Below the pieces are notes generated by a model, which did no database searches, had not been told where the DNA came from, and saw only the letters and a program-made list of their open reading frames with translations. Positions 1-7,750 of a DNA stretch of 64,000 bases are shown in pieces. The stretch lies in contig NZ_WTYI01000001.1 of assembly GCF_009827445.1 (NCBI RefSeq), positions 1,812,381 to 1,876,380 on the forward strand, read 5' to 3'. The DNA comes from Qipengyuania aquimaris (GTDB lineage: Bacteria; Pseudomonadota; Alphaproteobacteria; Sphingomonadales; Sphingomonadaceae). Position 1 is the stretch's first letter. Every line of letters begins with the position of its first letter. A program made the position numbers and the translations under genes.

Positions 1-1106
1 GCCACGAAGGCGATGGTTTCCAACGGCACGCCGACAGCGCCGAAGACCAGCGCCATCATGATGAGGCCTGCGCCCGGGATACCCGCCGCGCCGACTGCGC
101 CGAGCGTCGCCAGGATCGAGATCAGGAAATAGTCGCCCCATGACAGGTCGACCCCGAAGATCTGTGCGCCGAACAGCGTGGCAAGGCCCAGATACATCGC
201 AGTGCCGTTCATGTTGATTGTCGCGCCGAGGCTGATCACGAAGGCGGCGACCGAGTTCGATACGCCCAGATTGCGCTCTGCACAGCGCAGCGTCACCGGC
301 AGCGTGGCGTTGGAGGAAGCGGTCGAATAGCTCACCGCCATCGCGTCCACGATGCCGCGGAAGAAGTCGCGCACCGGCAGCTTGGCGAGGAATTTGATCA
401 TGCTGCCGTAGATCAGGCCGATGATCAGCAGGCAGCCGAGGTAGTTGAGACCCACCAGCTTGGCGAGGCTGACCAGCGCATCGAGGCCGAGCGTGCCCGC
501 CACCCAGGCCATCAGCGCGAAAACGCCGAAGGGGGTCAGTTCCATCACGATCATCGTGACCTTCTGCATGACCACTGCGCCGCTATCGAAGATTTTCTGG
601 ACCGGCTCGCCGTCTTTGCCCGCCATCAATATGCCGATGCCGATCAGGAGCGAGAAGACGATCAGCGGGAGCACCGCGACGTCGGCCATGACCTGCACCG
701 GGCTTTCGGGCACGATGGACAGGATCATGTCGACCGCCGTCGTCACGTTCGGCACCGGCGTCTCGCCGCGCGCGATGGCACTGGTGTCAACGCCCGCACC
801 GGGCTTTATCAAAGTGCCCAGCGCCAGGCCGAGCCAGACCGCGATCTGGCCGGTCACGACGAAGAGCAGCATGGCCCTGCCGCCGACTGCGCCCAGTTTC
901 CTGAGGTCGCCGATGGCAGCGACACCGGCCACCAGGCTGAAGAAGATCAGCGGCACGACCAGCATCTTGATCGACTTGATGAAGAAGTCGCCGATCCACT
1001 TGATGCTTTCCGCATCCGGACCCCAGCTATAGCCGGTCAGCACGCCCAGGATCAGGGCGGTCAGCACGCGCTGCCAAAGCGGAATTTCGAACCAGACCTT
1101 CAGCAT
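1..1106 (-). CDS. Dicarboxylate/amino acid:cation symporter (DAACS family), C-terminus cut by window edge
   Basis: Reading back from the ATG at 1106 gives MLKVWFEIPLWQRVLTALIL, a typical DAACS (GltP/DctA-like) N-terminus, followed by several hydrophobic segments. The conserved serine-rich loop (YSTASSNATLPVT) and the transport motif SLGATINMNGTAMY are both present. Family role: cation-coupled uptake of C4-dicarboxylates or acidic amino acids across the inner membrane. About 368 residues are inside the window, so only a short C-terminal part is missing at the left edge. It lies 38 bp downstream of dapE on the same strand and could be co-transcribed with it. The exact substrate cannot be told from sequence. 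Confidence 0.93.
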   Translation of the reverse strand, partial: MLKVWFEIPLWQRVLTALILGVLTGYSWGPDAESIKWIGDFFIKSIKMLVVPLIFFSLVAGVAAIGDLRKLGAVGGRAMLLFVVTGQIAVWLGLALGTLIKPGAGVDTSAIARGETPVPNVTTAVDMILSIVPESPVQVMADVAVLPLIVFSLLIGIGILMAGKDGEPVQKIFDSGAVVMQKVTMIVMELTPFGVFALMAWVAGTLGLDALVSLAKLVGLNYLGCLLIIGLIYGSMIKFLAKLPVRDFFRGIVDAMAVSYSTASSNATLPVTLRCAERNLGVSNSVAAFVISLGATINMNGTAMYLGLATLFGAQIFGVDLSWGDYFLISILATLGAVGAAGIPGAGLIMMALVFGAVGVPLETIAFV

Positions 1107-1144
1107 TCTTATCCCCTCTCGTCCCGGTCTTCGTGCCGGTGTGT

Positions 1145-2278
1145 CTAACCCAGCGCGTCTTTCGCAATCGCTGTATAGATGCGGCTTAGCGTGGAAAGGT
1201 CCTCAATGGCCACAGCCTCATTACTCTTGTGCATGGTCGCGTTGACGAGGCCGAACTCGATCACCGGGCAAACCGCCCGCAGGAAGCGGGCATCCGAAGT
1301 GCCGCCCGTCGTCGAAGGTTCGGGGTCGATCCCCGTCTCCGCCTTGACGGCACGGGCGATCACGTCGCTGAACTCGCCGGGCGGGGTCAGGAAGGGTTCG
1401 CCCGAAATGATGGGCTTCGCCACGCCCCCGTGCTTTTCCGCAATCGCGCCGACAAGTTCAGACAGCGAAGCTCCGGAATGTTCGTCGTTAAAGCGGATCG
1501 AGATACGCGCCTCGGCTTTGGCCGGAATGACGTTGTGCGCCATGTTTCCGACTTCGAGATCGGTGATTTCCAGGTTCGACGCCTGGAACCAGTCGTTCCC
1601 TTGATCGAGGACGAGCGCGTCCAATTCCGCCAGCATGGCGACCAGCTTGGGGATCGGGTTATCCGCCAGGTGCGGATAGGCGACGTGGCCCTGCGTGCCC
1701 TCGACCTCGAGCCAGATATTGACCGAGCCGCGCCGTCCGATCTTCATCATGTCGCCCAGGCGATTGACGCTGGTTGGCTCTCCGACGAGGCACAGGTCGG
1801 GCTGGTGTCCGTGTTCGCCCATATATTCGATCAGCGCGCGGGTGCCGTGAAGGGCCGGGCCCTCTTCGTCACCGGTGATGATGAAGCTGATCGTGCCGGC
1901 ATCGGCCGGAACATGGGCGACCGCGTCCACCATGCAGGCGATAGCGCCCTTCATGTCGACCGCGCCGCGGCCATAAAGCAGCTCTCCGCGCACTTCCGGC
2001 TCGAAGGCTTCCGAGTGCCAGCCGCCGCCCGGCGGGACCACGTCGAGGTGCCCGGCAAAGGCGAAATGCTTTGAACCCTCGGGCCCGCGGCGAATGGCGA
2101 ACAGATTCTCGACCGGCGCTTCGGGACTGCCTGGCGCGCCATCGCCGCGGGTGAAGCGGTGCACGGCAAAACCCAGCGGGTCGAGCATGGCCTCGAGCCG
2201 GTCGAAGACGGAGCCCGTGGCGGGAGTGACGCTTGCAGCGGCCATCAACCGCTTGGCGAGTTCGAGGACTTCGGTCAT
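1145..2278 (-). CDS. dapE: Succinyl-diaminopimelate desuccinylase
   Basis: M20 metallopeptidase of 377 residues that removes succinate from N-succinyl-LL-diaminopimelate in lysine and peptidoglycan-precursor synthesis (cytoplasm). Visible metal and catalytic motifs are GHLDVVPPG (H77, D79), GRGAVDMKG (D108) and GDEEGP (catalytic E138, E139), and the C-terminal STTGGTSDARF segment is typical of DapE. I start at ATG 2278 (MTEVLELAKRL), which matches the usual DapE start. A TTG ten codons upstream (2308) would overlap the start of the divergent cupin gene. Only about 30 bp separate the two divergent starts. Confidence 0.95.
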   Translation of the reverse strand: MTEVLELAKRLMAAASVTPATGSVFDRLEAMLDPLGFAVHRFTRGDGAPGSPEAPVENLFAIRRGPEGSKHFAFAGHLDVVPPGGGWHSEAFEPEVRGELLYGRGAVDMKGAIACMVDAVAHVPADAGTISFIITGDEEGPALHGTRALIEYMGEHGHQPDLCLVGEPTSVNRLGDMMKIGRRGSVNIWLEVEGTQGHVAYPHLADNPIPKLVAMLAELDALVLDQGNDWFQASNLEITDLEVGNMAHNVIPAKAEARISIRFNDEHSGASLSELVGAIAEKHGGVAKPIISGEPFLTPPGEFSDVIARAVKAETGIDPEPSTTGGTSDARFLRAVCPVIEFGLVNATMHKSNEAVAIEDLSTLSRIYTAIAKDALG

Positions 2279-2307
2279 GCTGTGTCCGCTAGCAGGAGTG
2301 AGTGCCA

Positions 2308-2775
2308 ATGCCCAAGCTCGATCTCGACGCCATCCCCCAGACCAATGCTACCGGCTATCCGCCGCCCTTCGATGCCGACGTGGCGGGGCGCAACTACCGC
2401 CGCCTCGCGCCGGTCGCCGGCCTTACCAAGCTGGGCGCAAGTCACGTCGTACTGGACCCGGGCGCCTATTCCTCCCAGCGGCACTGGCACGAGGGGCAGG
2501 ACGAACTGGTCATCATGCTTCAGGGCGAGGCCGTCCTGCTCGAGGACGAGGGCGAAATTCCCGTCGGCCCGGGCGATATCCTTGCCTGGCCCGCAGGAGA
2601 GCCGAACGGTCACCGGCTCCACAATCGCGGCGACATCCCTTGCGTTTTCATCGCCATCAGCGGCGGTGACAGGGATGCCGACCGGGGCGAATATCCCGAC
2701 ATCGACATGGTCTTCACCCCCGATGGCTATTTCAGGAAAGACGGCACGCCCTACCCGACTAGCCGCGTGCCCTAG
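2308..2775 (+). CDS. Single-domain cupin protein
   Basis: 155-residue protein with a clear cupin motif 1 around residues 59-73 (H59-W-H61, E66, G73) and the second half-motif near 100-115 (PxGEPNGH). Such proteins usually bind one divalent metal; the substrate here is unknown. The AGGAG at 2294-2298 fits ATG 2308 (9 nt) better than the in-frame GTG at 2302 (3 nt), so 2308 is chosen. The stop TAG overlaps the stop of the convergent nuclease gene inside one CTAG tetramer. Divergent from dapE. Confidence 0.85.
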   Translation: MPKLDLDAIPQTNATGYPPPFDADVAGRNYRRLAPVAGLTKLGASHVVLDPGAYSSQRHWHEGQDELVIMLQGEAVLLEDEGEIPVGPGDILAWPAGEPNGHRLHNRGDIPCVFIAISGGDRDADRGEYPDIDMVFTPDGYFRKDGTPYPTSRVP

Positions 2776-3665
2776 TCCTGCTCCGGTTCCGGCAGCGGGC
2801 CGGGGGCGAAGGCGCTTTCGAGATATTCGGCGATGCGCACTCCCGCCTGCTGCACCCGGCGTTGCGAGATCGGGATCGCACGTTCGATATCTTCTTGTGT
2901 CAGCGCTGTTTCGTCTTCGAGGTCAGCCCCTTCGCAGGCCGGCCTGTCGAATGCCGTCGGATAAACGAAATCGCGGCTGATCTGCCAGCTTTCGCGTCCC
3001 CACTCCGCAGCATCCCCGCCGCCAAGGTCTGCGCGCTCTGCTACCGTGTATTGGCGCACTAGCGGCACTTCGGCAGATGTGATCGCACGCTCTGCAAGCG
3101 GGCCGTCCCAGATCCAGTGCAAATTTAACCCAGGCGCAATGCCGTAGGCCGCCTCGACGCTATTGCCGCCGCGATCCTCGTGATCGCCGGAATGAAGCGG
3201 CATGTGCACATCGCCAATGAAATGAACGAGGAAAGCCAGCGCTTCCAACCGGATGTGCGCAGGCAGGCTCTCGTCGGCAAGCAGGCGATGGCTACGCTCG
3301 ATCTGCGCGGTCACGCAATTGCCGCCGGAGCAGTTGCGCCGGGCATTGTAATCCTCGCAAACGGGTGCGGTGCGATAATGCCATGCGGCCGTATAGCCCC
3401 AGCGCCAGCGCGTCCGTCGCACGCAATCGGGCCAGGTGCTCGCATCTTCGATCGAACGCAGCCTGCACCCGGGCGCCGCCAGCAAAGGCTCGGCGCGGAA
3501 CAGCGCATCGATCTTCGCGCGCGTTTCAGGCGTGATGTTCTCCCACGCGATCTTGCCCGTCGTCTCGTGGGCATAAAAGCCCCACGCGCTCGCTTGTGCC
3601 GGAAGCAGCGCGGCCAGCGCCGCCAATGCGGTCAGGAGACCGTGTCGTATTGCTCGATAGCCCAT
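2772..3665 (-). CDS. Secreted S1/P1-type nuclease
   Basis: 297 residues from ATG 3665: signal peptide MGYRAIRHGLLTALAALAAL...AQASA, then a mature protein that begins with W28, the trinuclear-zinc ligand supplied by the mature N-terminus in this family. Other ligands match P1 nuclease spacing: H33, H96, H148/D152, H158 and the HxxxD of LHWIWD. Role: hydrolysis of single-stranded nucleic acids and 3'-nucleotides in the periplasm or outside the cell. A longer open frame reaches 3953, but it would destroy the signal peptide. The start lies 34 bp inside the upstream GST gene, which suggests coupled translation. Confidence 0.9.
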   Translation of the reverse strand: MGYRAIRHGLLTALAALAALLPAQASAWGFYAHETTGKIAWENITPETRAKIDALFRAEPLLAAPGCRLRSIEDASTWPDCVRRTRWRWGYTAAWHYRTAPVCEDYNARRNCSGGNCVTAQIERSHRLLADESLPAHIRLEALAFLVHFIGDVHMPLHSGDHEDRGGNSVEAAYGIAPGLNLHWIWDGPLAERAITSAEVPLVRQYTVAERADLGGGDAAEWGRESWQISRDFVYPTAFDRPACEGADLEDETALTQEDIERAIPISQRRVQQAGVRIAEYLESAFAPGPLPEPEQD

Positions 3666-4291
3666 TCTTCGCTTTCCGATGCCGATATCCATGCCTGCAT
3701 CCACTCGTGCTCCCACAGCGCCTGCATATAAGACGCCGCGAAGCCGGGGACCGCTATCTGGTAGCTGATGAAGCGGCTGACAACGGGCGCGAAGAAGATG
3801 TCCGCCGCCCCGAAAGTGCCGAACAGGAACGGCCCGCCGCTGCCGAAGCGGCTGCGCGCTTCCGCCCACAGGCCGAGGATGCGTAGGATGTCGTCCTTGC
3901 AGGCTTCGCTCGGCTCGAATCCGTCGAAGCGCTTGCGCACGTTCATCGGGCATTCGCTGCGCAATGCGGCGAAGGAGGAATGCATTTCGGCGACCATCGA
4001 ACGCGCCATGGCGCGCGCGGCGTCATCCTTGGGCCAGAAGCGGTCGCGCCCGACCTTGTCCGAAAGGTATTCGAGGATGGCGAGGCTGTCCCACACGACC
4101 ACGTCGTCGTCCCACAGGATCGGCACCTTGCCGCTGGAGGGGCGGATCTCACCGCCCTGCTTGGTGGCTTCCCAGTTTTCGCCGAAAAGGGGCACGACGA
4201 TCTCTTCGAAGGACAGGCCCGATTGCTTTGCGGCCAGCCAGCCGCGCAGCGACCAGCTCGAATAATTCTTGTTACCGACGATGATCTTCAT
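3632..4291 (-). CDS. Glutathione S-transferase family protein
   Basis: 219 residues: N-terminal thioredoxin-like domain (MKIIVGNKNYSSWSLRGWLA; VPILWDDDVVVWDSLAILEYL supplies the conserved cis-Pro and the glutathione-binding Asp-Ser) and a helical C-terminal domain. A cytoplasmic conjugation or isomerase role is expected; the substrate is unknown. Start at ATG 4291 is supported by GGAG 7-10 nt upstream; the same frame stays open to 4750 without a better start. The 3' end overlaps the nuclease start. Confidence 0.88.
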   Translation of the reverse strand: MKIIVGNKNYSSWSLRGWLAAKQSGLSFEEIVVPLFGENWEATKQGGEIRPSSGKVPILWDDDVVVWDSLAILEYLSDKVGRDRFWPKDDAARAMARSMVAEMHSSFAALRSECPMNVRKRFDGFEPSEACKDDILRILGLWAEARSRFGSGGPFLFGTFGAADIFFAPVVSRFISYQIAVPGFAASYMQALWEHEWMQAWISASESEEWAIEQYDTVS

Positions 4292-4572
4292 GCGGGCTCC
4301 ACCATTGCCATGCGTCATGCGGGGTAGGCGTTCAGCAACCTGCTGTCGAGCCTGAATGAGTGAAGCGAAGGCGGGTGACGAAGGCGACACACTGTCACCC
4401 TGGGTTTGCGGTGTATTCCGATTGTAATTCATGGCCTTACGCAATTGACGACGGGGTGACACTCTTCCCGCCGCACCGTGCACCAGCCGGGGCTTCCGGT
4501 AACCGGCCATGCACAGCCATTGCCGCGTAGGAAAACCTTTATTGCACGCGGCCGGTCCATTATCCTTCGGCC

Positions 4573-4989
4573 ATGAGCCTGCGCCCCTTCCACCTCGCCT
4601 TTCCCGTCCGCGACCTTGCGGAAGCACGCGCCTTTTACGGCGGGTTGATGGGCTGCGCCGAGGGGCGTTCCAGCGAAGAATGGATCGACTTTGATTTCTA
4701 CGGCCACCAGATCGTGGCCCATACCGGCGGCGAAGCGGGTGATCGCACAAGCAATCCGGTCGACGGGCATGACGTGCCAGTGCCGCATTTCGGCGTGGTG
4801 CTGACGATGGAGGACTGGCAGGCGCTGGCCGACCGGCTGGTTGCGGCAGGCGTCGAATTCGCCATCGAGCCGACGATCCGTTTCAAGGGGCAGCCCGGCG
4901 AACAGGCGACCATGTTCTTCCGCGATCCCAGCGGCAATGCGCTGGAGATGAAGGCCTTTGCCGACGATGCGATGCTGTTCGCGACATGA
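4573..4989 (+). CDS. VOC family (glyoxalase/dioxygenase-fold) protein
   Basis: 138 residues with the two beta-alpha-beta-beta-beta modules of the vicinal-oxygen-chelate fold: [20 protein letters not shown] near the N-terminus and [14 protein letters not shown] near residues 115-130, which holds the C-terminal metal-ligand glutamate. H8, a central histidine and that E suggest metal binding. Reaction unknown. The region 4292-4572 upstream contains only a GGTGAC...GTCACC inverted repeat near 4375-4405 and a short ggccg/cggcc dyad just before the start. Confidence 0.8.
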   Translation: MSLRPFHLAFPVRDLAEARAFYGGLMGCAEGRSSEEWIDFDFYGHQIVAHTGGEAGDRTSNPVDGHDVPVPHFGVVLTMEDWQALADRLVAAGVEFAIEPTIRFKGQPGEQATMFFRDPSGNALEMKAFADDAMLFAT

Positions 4990-5044
4990 CCGCACGCCCG
5001 CAGCTTTTCCCTTCCGCGTAATTCTAAGCTAGGCATGCCCGGCA

Positions 5045-5986
5045 ATGCCCGAACTACGCGAATACGATCGCCCGAGCGCCCAGACCTTCAGGGACGAGAT
5101 TTACCCCGCAGCGCGCCCTGCGATCCTGCGACAGGTGGCCGCAAACCTCGCGCCCGTGCAAATGGCGAAACGCGGCACGGGCGAACTGGCCGACTATCTA
5201 AAGCAGGCGATCGGCGAACAGGCGATCAGCGTGCTGGTCTCCAATCCCAATGCAGGCCCGACCTTCTTCTTCGACGGGGACGTCTCGCGCCTCAATTTCC
5301 AGCGCGGCAATATGCCGTTCTCGCGATTTATCGATCGCGTCCTCTCGCCCGAGAGAGGCGAGCAAATGCTCTACCTGGAATCGACCAAGGTTGCCGATCT
5401 CAGCGCAGAGCTTTCAAACGCGCTGCACCTGCCGATCCTGTCGACGCAGGTCCAGCCGCGCGTCTGGATGGGCAACAATACCGGCACGCATACCCATTTC
5501 GACGTGATGCAGAACGTCGCCTACGTCCTCAGCGGCAAGCGACGCTTCACCCTGTTCCCGCCCGACCAGACGCCCAATCTCTACATGGCCCCGTTCGAGG
5601 CTTCGCCCTCCAATGCGCCGGTGTCGATGGTCAAGCTGGAAGACCCCGATTTCGAGCGCTTCCCGCGTTTTCGCGAGGCGCAGGAACGGGCTCTGGTCGC
5701 CGACCTCGAGCCGGGCGACGGCATCTTCATTCCCTATATGTGGTGGCACCATGTGAAGGCCGAGGGCGATCTCAACGTGCTCGTCAATTACTGGTGGAAC
5801 GAGCACGAGGGTCTGGGCACCCCGCTCGATGCGATGCTCCATTCGATCCTCGCCGTGCGCGACTTGCCCGAGCCCATGCGCAATGCCTGGCAGACCATGT
5901 TCGAGACCTTCGTCTTCAAGCAACATGGTGAGCCGATGGACCATGTTGAGCCGCACCTAAGGGGCGGTCTCGGCCCGCATACCTAG
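5045..5986 (+). CDS. Cupin-like (JmjC/FIH-type, cupin_8) protein, possibly shortened by a TAG
   Basis: 313 residues. A JmjC-like double-stranded beta-helix is visible: HxD at H151/D153 (THTHFDV), the following VLSGKRRFTLFPP strand, and the distal histidine in YMWWHH (H235 or H236). This gives an Fe(II) facial triad and the GDGIFIPYMWWH signature of 2-oxoglutarate oxygenases of the FIH group. In sphingomonads such genes are often found near TonB receptors and flavin halogenases. The protein ends GGLGPHT, and the same frame continues 29 codons after the TAG (see the separate feature). Confidence 0.82.
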   Translation: MPELREYDRPSAQTFRDEIYPAARPAILRQVAANLAPVQMAKRGTGELADYLKQAIGEQAISVLVSNPNAGPTFFFDGDVSRLNFQRGNMPFSRFIDRVLSPERGEQMLYLESTKVADLSAELSNALHLPILSTQVQPRVWMGNNTGTHTHFDVMQNVAYVLSGKRRFTLFPPDQTPNLYMAPFEASPSNAPVSMVKLEDPDFERFPRFREAQERALVADLEPGDGIFIPYMWWHHVKAEGDLNVLVNYWWNEHEGLGTPLDAMLHSILAVRDLPEPMRNAWQTMFETFVFKQHGEPMDHVEPHLRGGLGPHT

Positions 5987-6073
5987 CAGTCGCGCGTGCA
6001 AATGTGGCAATCGCTGGGGGCGGGCCTGTCGAAGACGATGGAGAAGGTCTTCAACCCGCGATTCAGGCGCTAG
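5984..6073 (+). other. In-frame continuation of the JmjC-like cupin beyond its TAG stop
   Basis: After the TAG at 5984 the frame stays open for 29 codons to a second TAG at 6071, encoding QSRVQMWQSLGAGLSKTM and then a basic tail ending NPRFRR. This reads like a C-terminal helix and would bring the protein to about 343 residues. It could be a recent nonsense mutation, a sequencing error, or chance. The rest of 5987-6190 holds nothing else recognisable before the AraC gene. Confidence 0.4.
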
Positions 6074-6190
6074 GTCATCCCGCGACAAGCCGCTGGAGTT
6101 GTCCGGCCCTCTTCGGTAGATGTACCGGTCAAGTGAACCGCCATCGGAGAGTTCGCAGTACTAGATCGAGCCGCAAGTCTGGATACGGGT

Positions 6191-7063
6191 GTGACTGTCA
6201 GCTACGCGCTGCCTGCCCCCGCCTTGCGCCCTTACGTCTCTACCTATTCGCTCACGGTCGTCGATCCCGGCACGCCCACGGTGTTCGACCAGGTATATCC
6301 CGAATGGCCAAATATCCGCATGTCGGTGGGCGGCGATATGGCAGCCTGCACCGGTCCCGGCCCATTGGTGGACTGCAATCCGATCTGCGCGATCGGTCCG
6401 ACAACACATGCGACGCATTTCTCGCTTGCGCCGGGCCGGTATTGGTCGATCAGCCTGCTGCCGCTCGGCTGGGCGCGGTTCCTGGATCTGCGCGCAAACG
6501 AGTTCGCCGACTATTGGGAGGTGATCGGCGAAGACAGTCCGTTCAAGGATTTCGTCCCCCTGCTCGAATGCGACCGGCGCCATCGGAGCCTTCCCGATGT
6601 GGCCGCGCGAATCGACAAACACCTGCTTGCGATGCTGGATCGCCCGGCGCGCAGGGAAGAGGTGATCTACAAGGCCCATCGCGCGCTGCTCGATCCAGAG
6701 GTCAATTCGGTCAGCGCCCTTGCCGCGCAGACCGGGATCGGGGTCCGGGCGCTGGAACGCCTCTCGCTTTCAGTATTCGGTTTTAGCCCGCGATTACTGC
6801 TGCGCCGCCAGCGCTTCCTGCGCAGCCTCGCCCAGTTCATGCTGGATCCCTCGCTGGCGTGGATCGACACGCTCGACAGCCAGTATGTCGACCAGGCACA
6901 TTTCATCCGCGACTTCCGCCGGTTCATGGATACGACGCCAAGCGCCTATGCCGCCCAGCCCCATCCGGTGCTGTGGGCTGCAGCCAAGGCGCGCACGGAA
7001 ATCGCCGGCAAGCCGATGCAGGTGCTCCAGCCGCCGAGCGGCTTCATTTCCGAAGAGGAATAA
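6191..7063 (+). CDS. AraC-family transcriptional regulator
   Basis: 290 residues. The N-terminal half (MTVSYALPAPALRPYVSTYS...) resembles the ligand-sensing domain common in sphingomonad AraC proteins (DUF6597-like). The C-terminal third has two helix-turn-helix units: SALAAQTGIGVRALERL, and then the FGFSPRLLLRRQRFLRSL recognition segment followed by DQAHFIRDFRRFMDTTPSAY, the AraC signature. GTG start at 6191, without a strong ribosome site. Target genes cannot be deduced; it stands alone between the cupin gene and convergent engB. Confidence 0.88.
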   Translation: MTVSYALPAPALRPYVSTYSLTVVDPGTPTVFDQVYPEWPNIRMSVGGDMAACTGPGPLVDCNPICAIGPTTHATHFSLAPGRYWSISLLPLGWARFLDLRANEFADYWEVIGEDSPFKDFVPLLECDRRHRSLPDVAARIDKHLLAMLDRPARREEVIYKAHRALLDPEVNSVSALAAQTGIGVRALERLSLSVFGFSPRLLLRRQRFLRSLAQFMLDPSLAWIDTLDSQYVDQAHFIRDFRRFMDTTPSAYAAQPHPVLWAAAKARTEIAGKPMQVLQPPSGFISEEE

Positions 7064-7085
7064 CGACCGGCGGTAATGCCGGGTC

Positions 7086-7739
7086 TTAGATACCGGCGTC
7101 CTGAAGCAGGGCGGCGCGCAATTCGCCGATGCCCATGCCTTTTTCGCTGCTGGTCACGTGGATCTGCGGAAAAGCGGCGACGTGGGTCTTCGCCTCGGCC
7201 TCGACCGCAGCCACGGTCTTGGCCAGTTCGCTCGCCTTGATCTTGTCCGCCTTGGTCAGCACCACGCGGTAGCCCACGGCCGCCTCGTCGAGCATTTTCA
7301 TCATCTCGCGGTCGACGTCCTTCAGCCCGTGGCGGGCATCGACCAGCACGAGATTGCGCACCAGCACCTGGCGGCCGCGCAGATAGGTGCGTACCAGGTT
7401 CTTCCATTTCTCGACGACCTTCACAGGCGCCTTGGCAAAGCCGTAGCCGGGCATGTCGACAAGGCGGAACTGGGTCGGTTCGCCCACTTCGAAGAAGTTG
7501 AGTTCCTGCGTGCGCCCCGGCGTCACCGAAGCGCGCGCGATCGAGCGGCGACCGGTGATCGCATTGAGCAGCGAACTCTTGCCCACGTTCGAACGGCCCG
7601 CGAAGGCGATTTCGGGCACGGTCGGCTCGGGCAGGAATTTAAGCTGCGGAGCCGAAAGGAGGAACTCCACCCGGCCCGAAAACAGCTTGTTTGCACGCCG
7701 TTCCAGAATGGCCAGTTCGGCGGCTTCTTCATCGGTCAT
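7086..7739 (-). CDS. engB: Ribosome biogenesis GTP-binding protein EngB/YsxC
   Basis: TRAFAC-class GTPase needed for late assembly of the large ribosomal subunit. Motifs: G1 GRSNVGKS, G2 region TPGRTQELN, G3 DMPGYGFA and G4 TKADK, all with normal spacing. The ATG at 7739 (MTDEEAAELAILE) gives 217 residues; an upstream TTG at 7754 overlaps the yidC stop as TTGA and could also be used. Last gene of the rpmH-rnpA-yidD-yidC-engB run. It converges with the AraC gene, with a short GC-rich dyad (ccggc/gccgg) between them. Confidence 0.95.
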   Translation of the reverse strand: MTDEEAAELAILERRANKLFSGRVEFLLSAPQLKFLPEPTVPEIAFAGRSNVGKSSLLNAITGRRSIARASVTPGRTQELNFFEVGEPTQFRLVDMPGYGFAKAPVKVVEKWKNLVRTYLRGRQVLVRNLVLVDARHGLKDVDREMMKMLDEAAVGYRVVLTKADKIKASELAKTVAAVEAEAKTHVAAFPQIHVTSSEKGMGIGELRAALLQDAGI

Positions 7740-7750
7740 CTTTTGCCCAA

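Noticed and set aside
445..2074. Long plus-strand open frames opposite the symporter and dapE
   Set aside because: They are antisense shadows in GC-rich DNA; the minus-strand proteins have clear family motifs and these do not.
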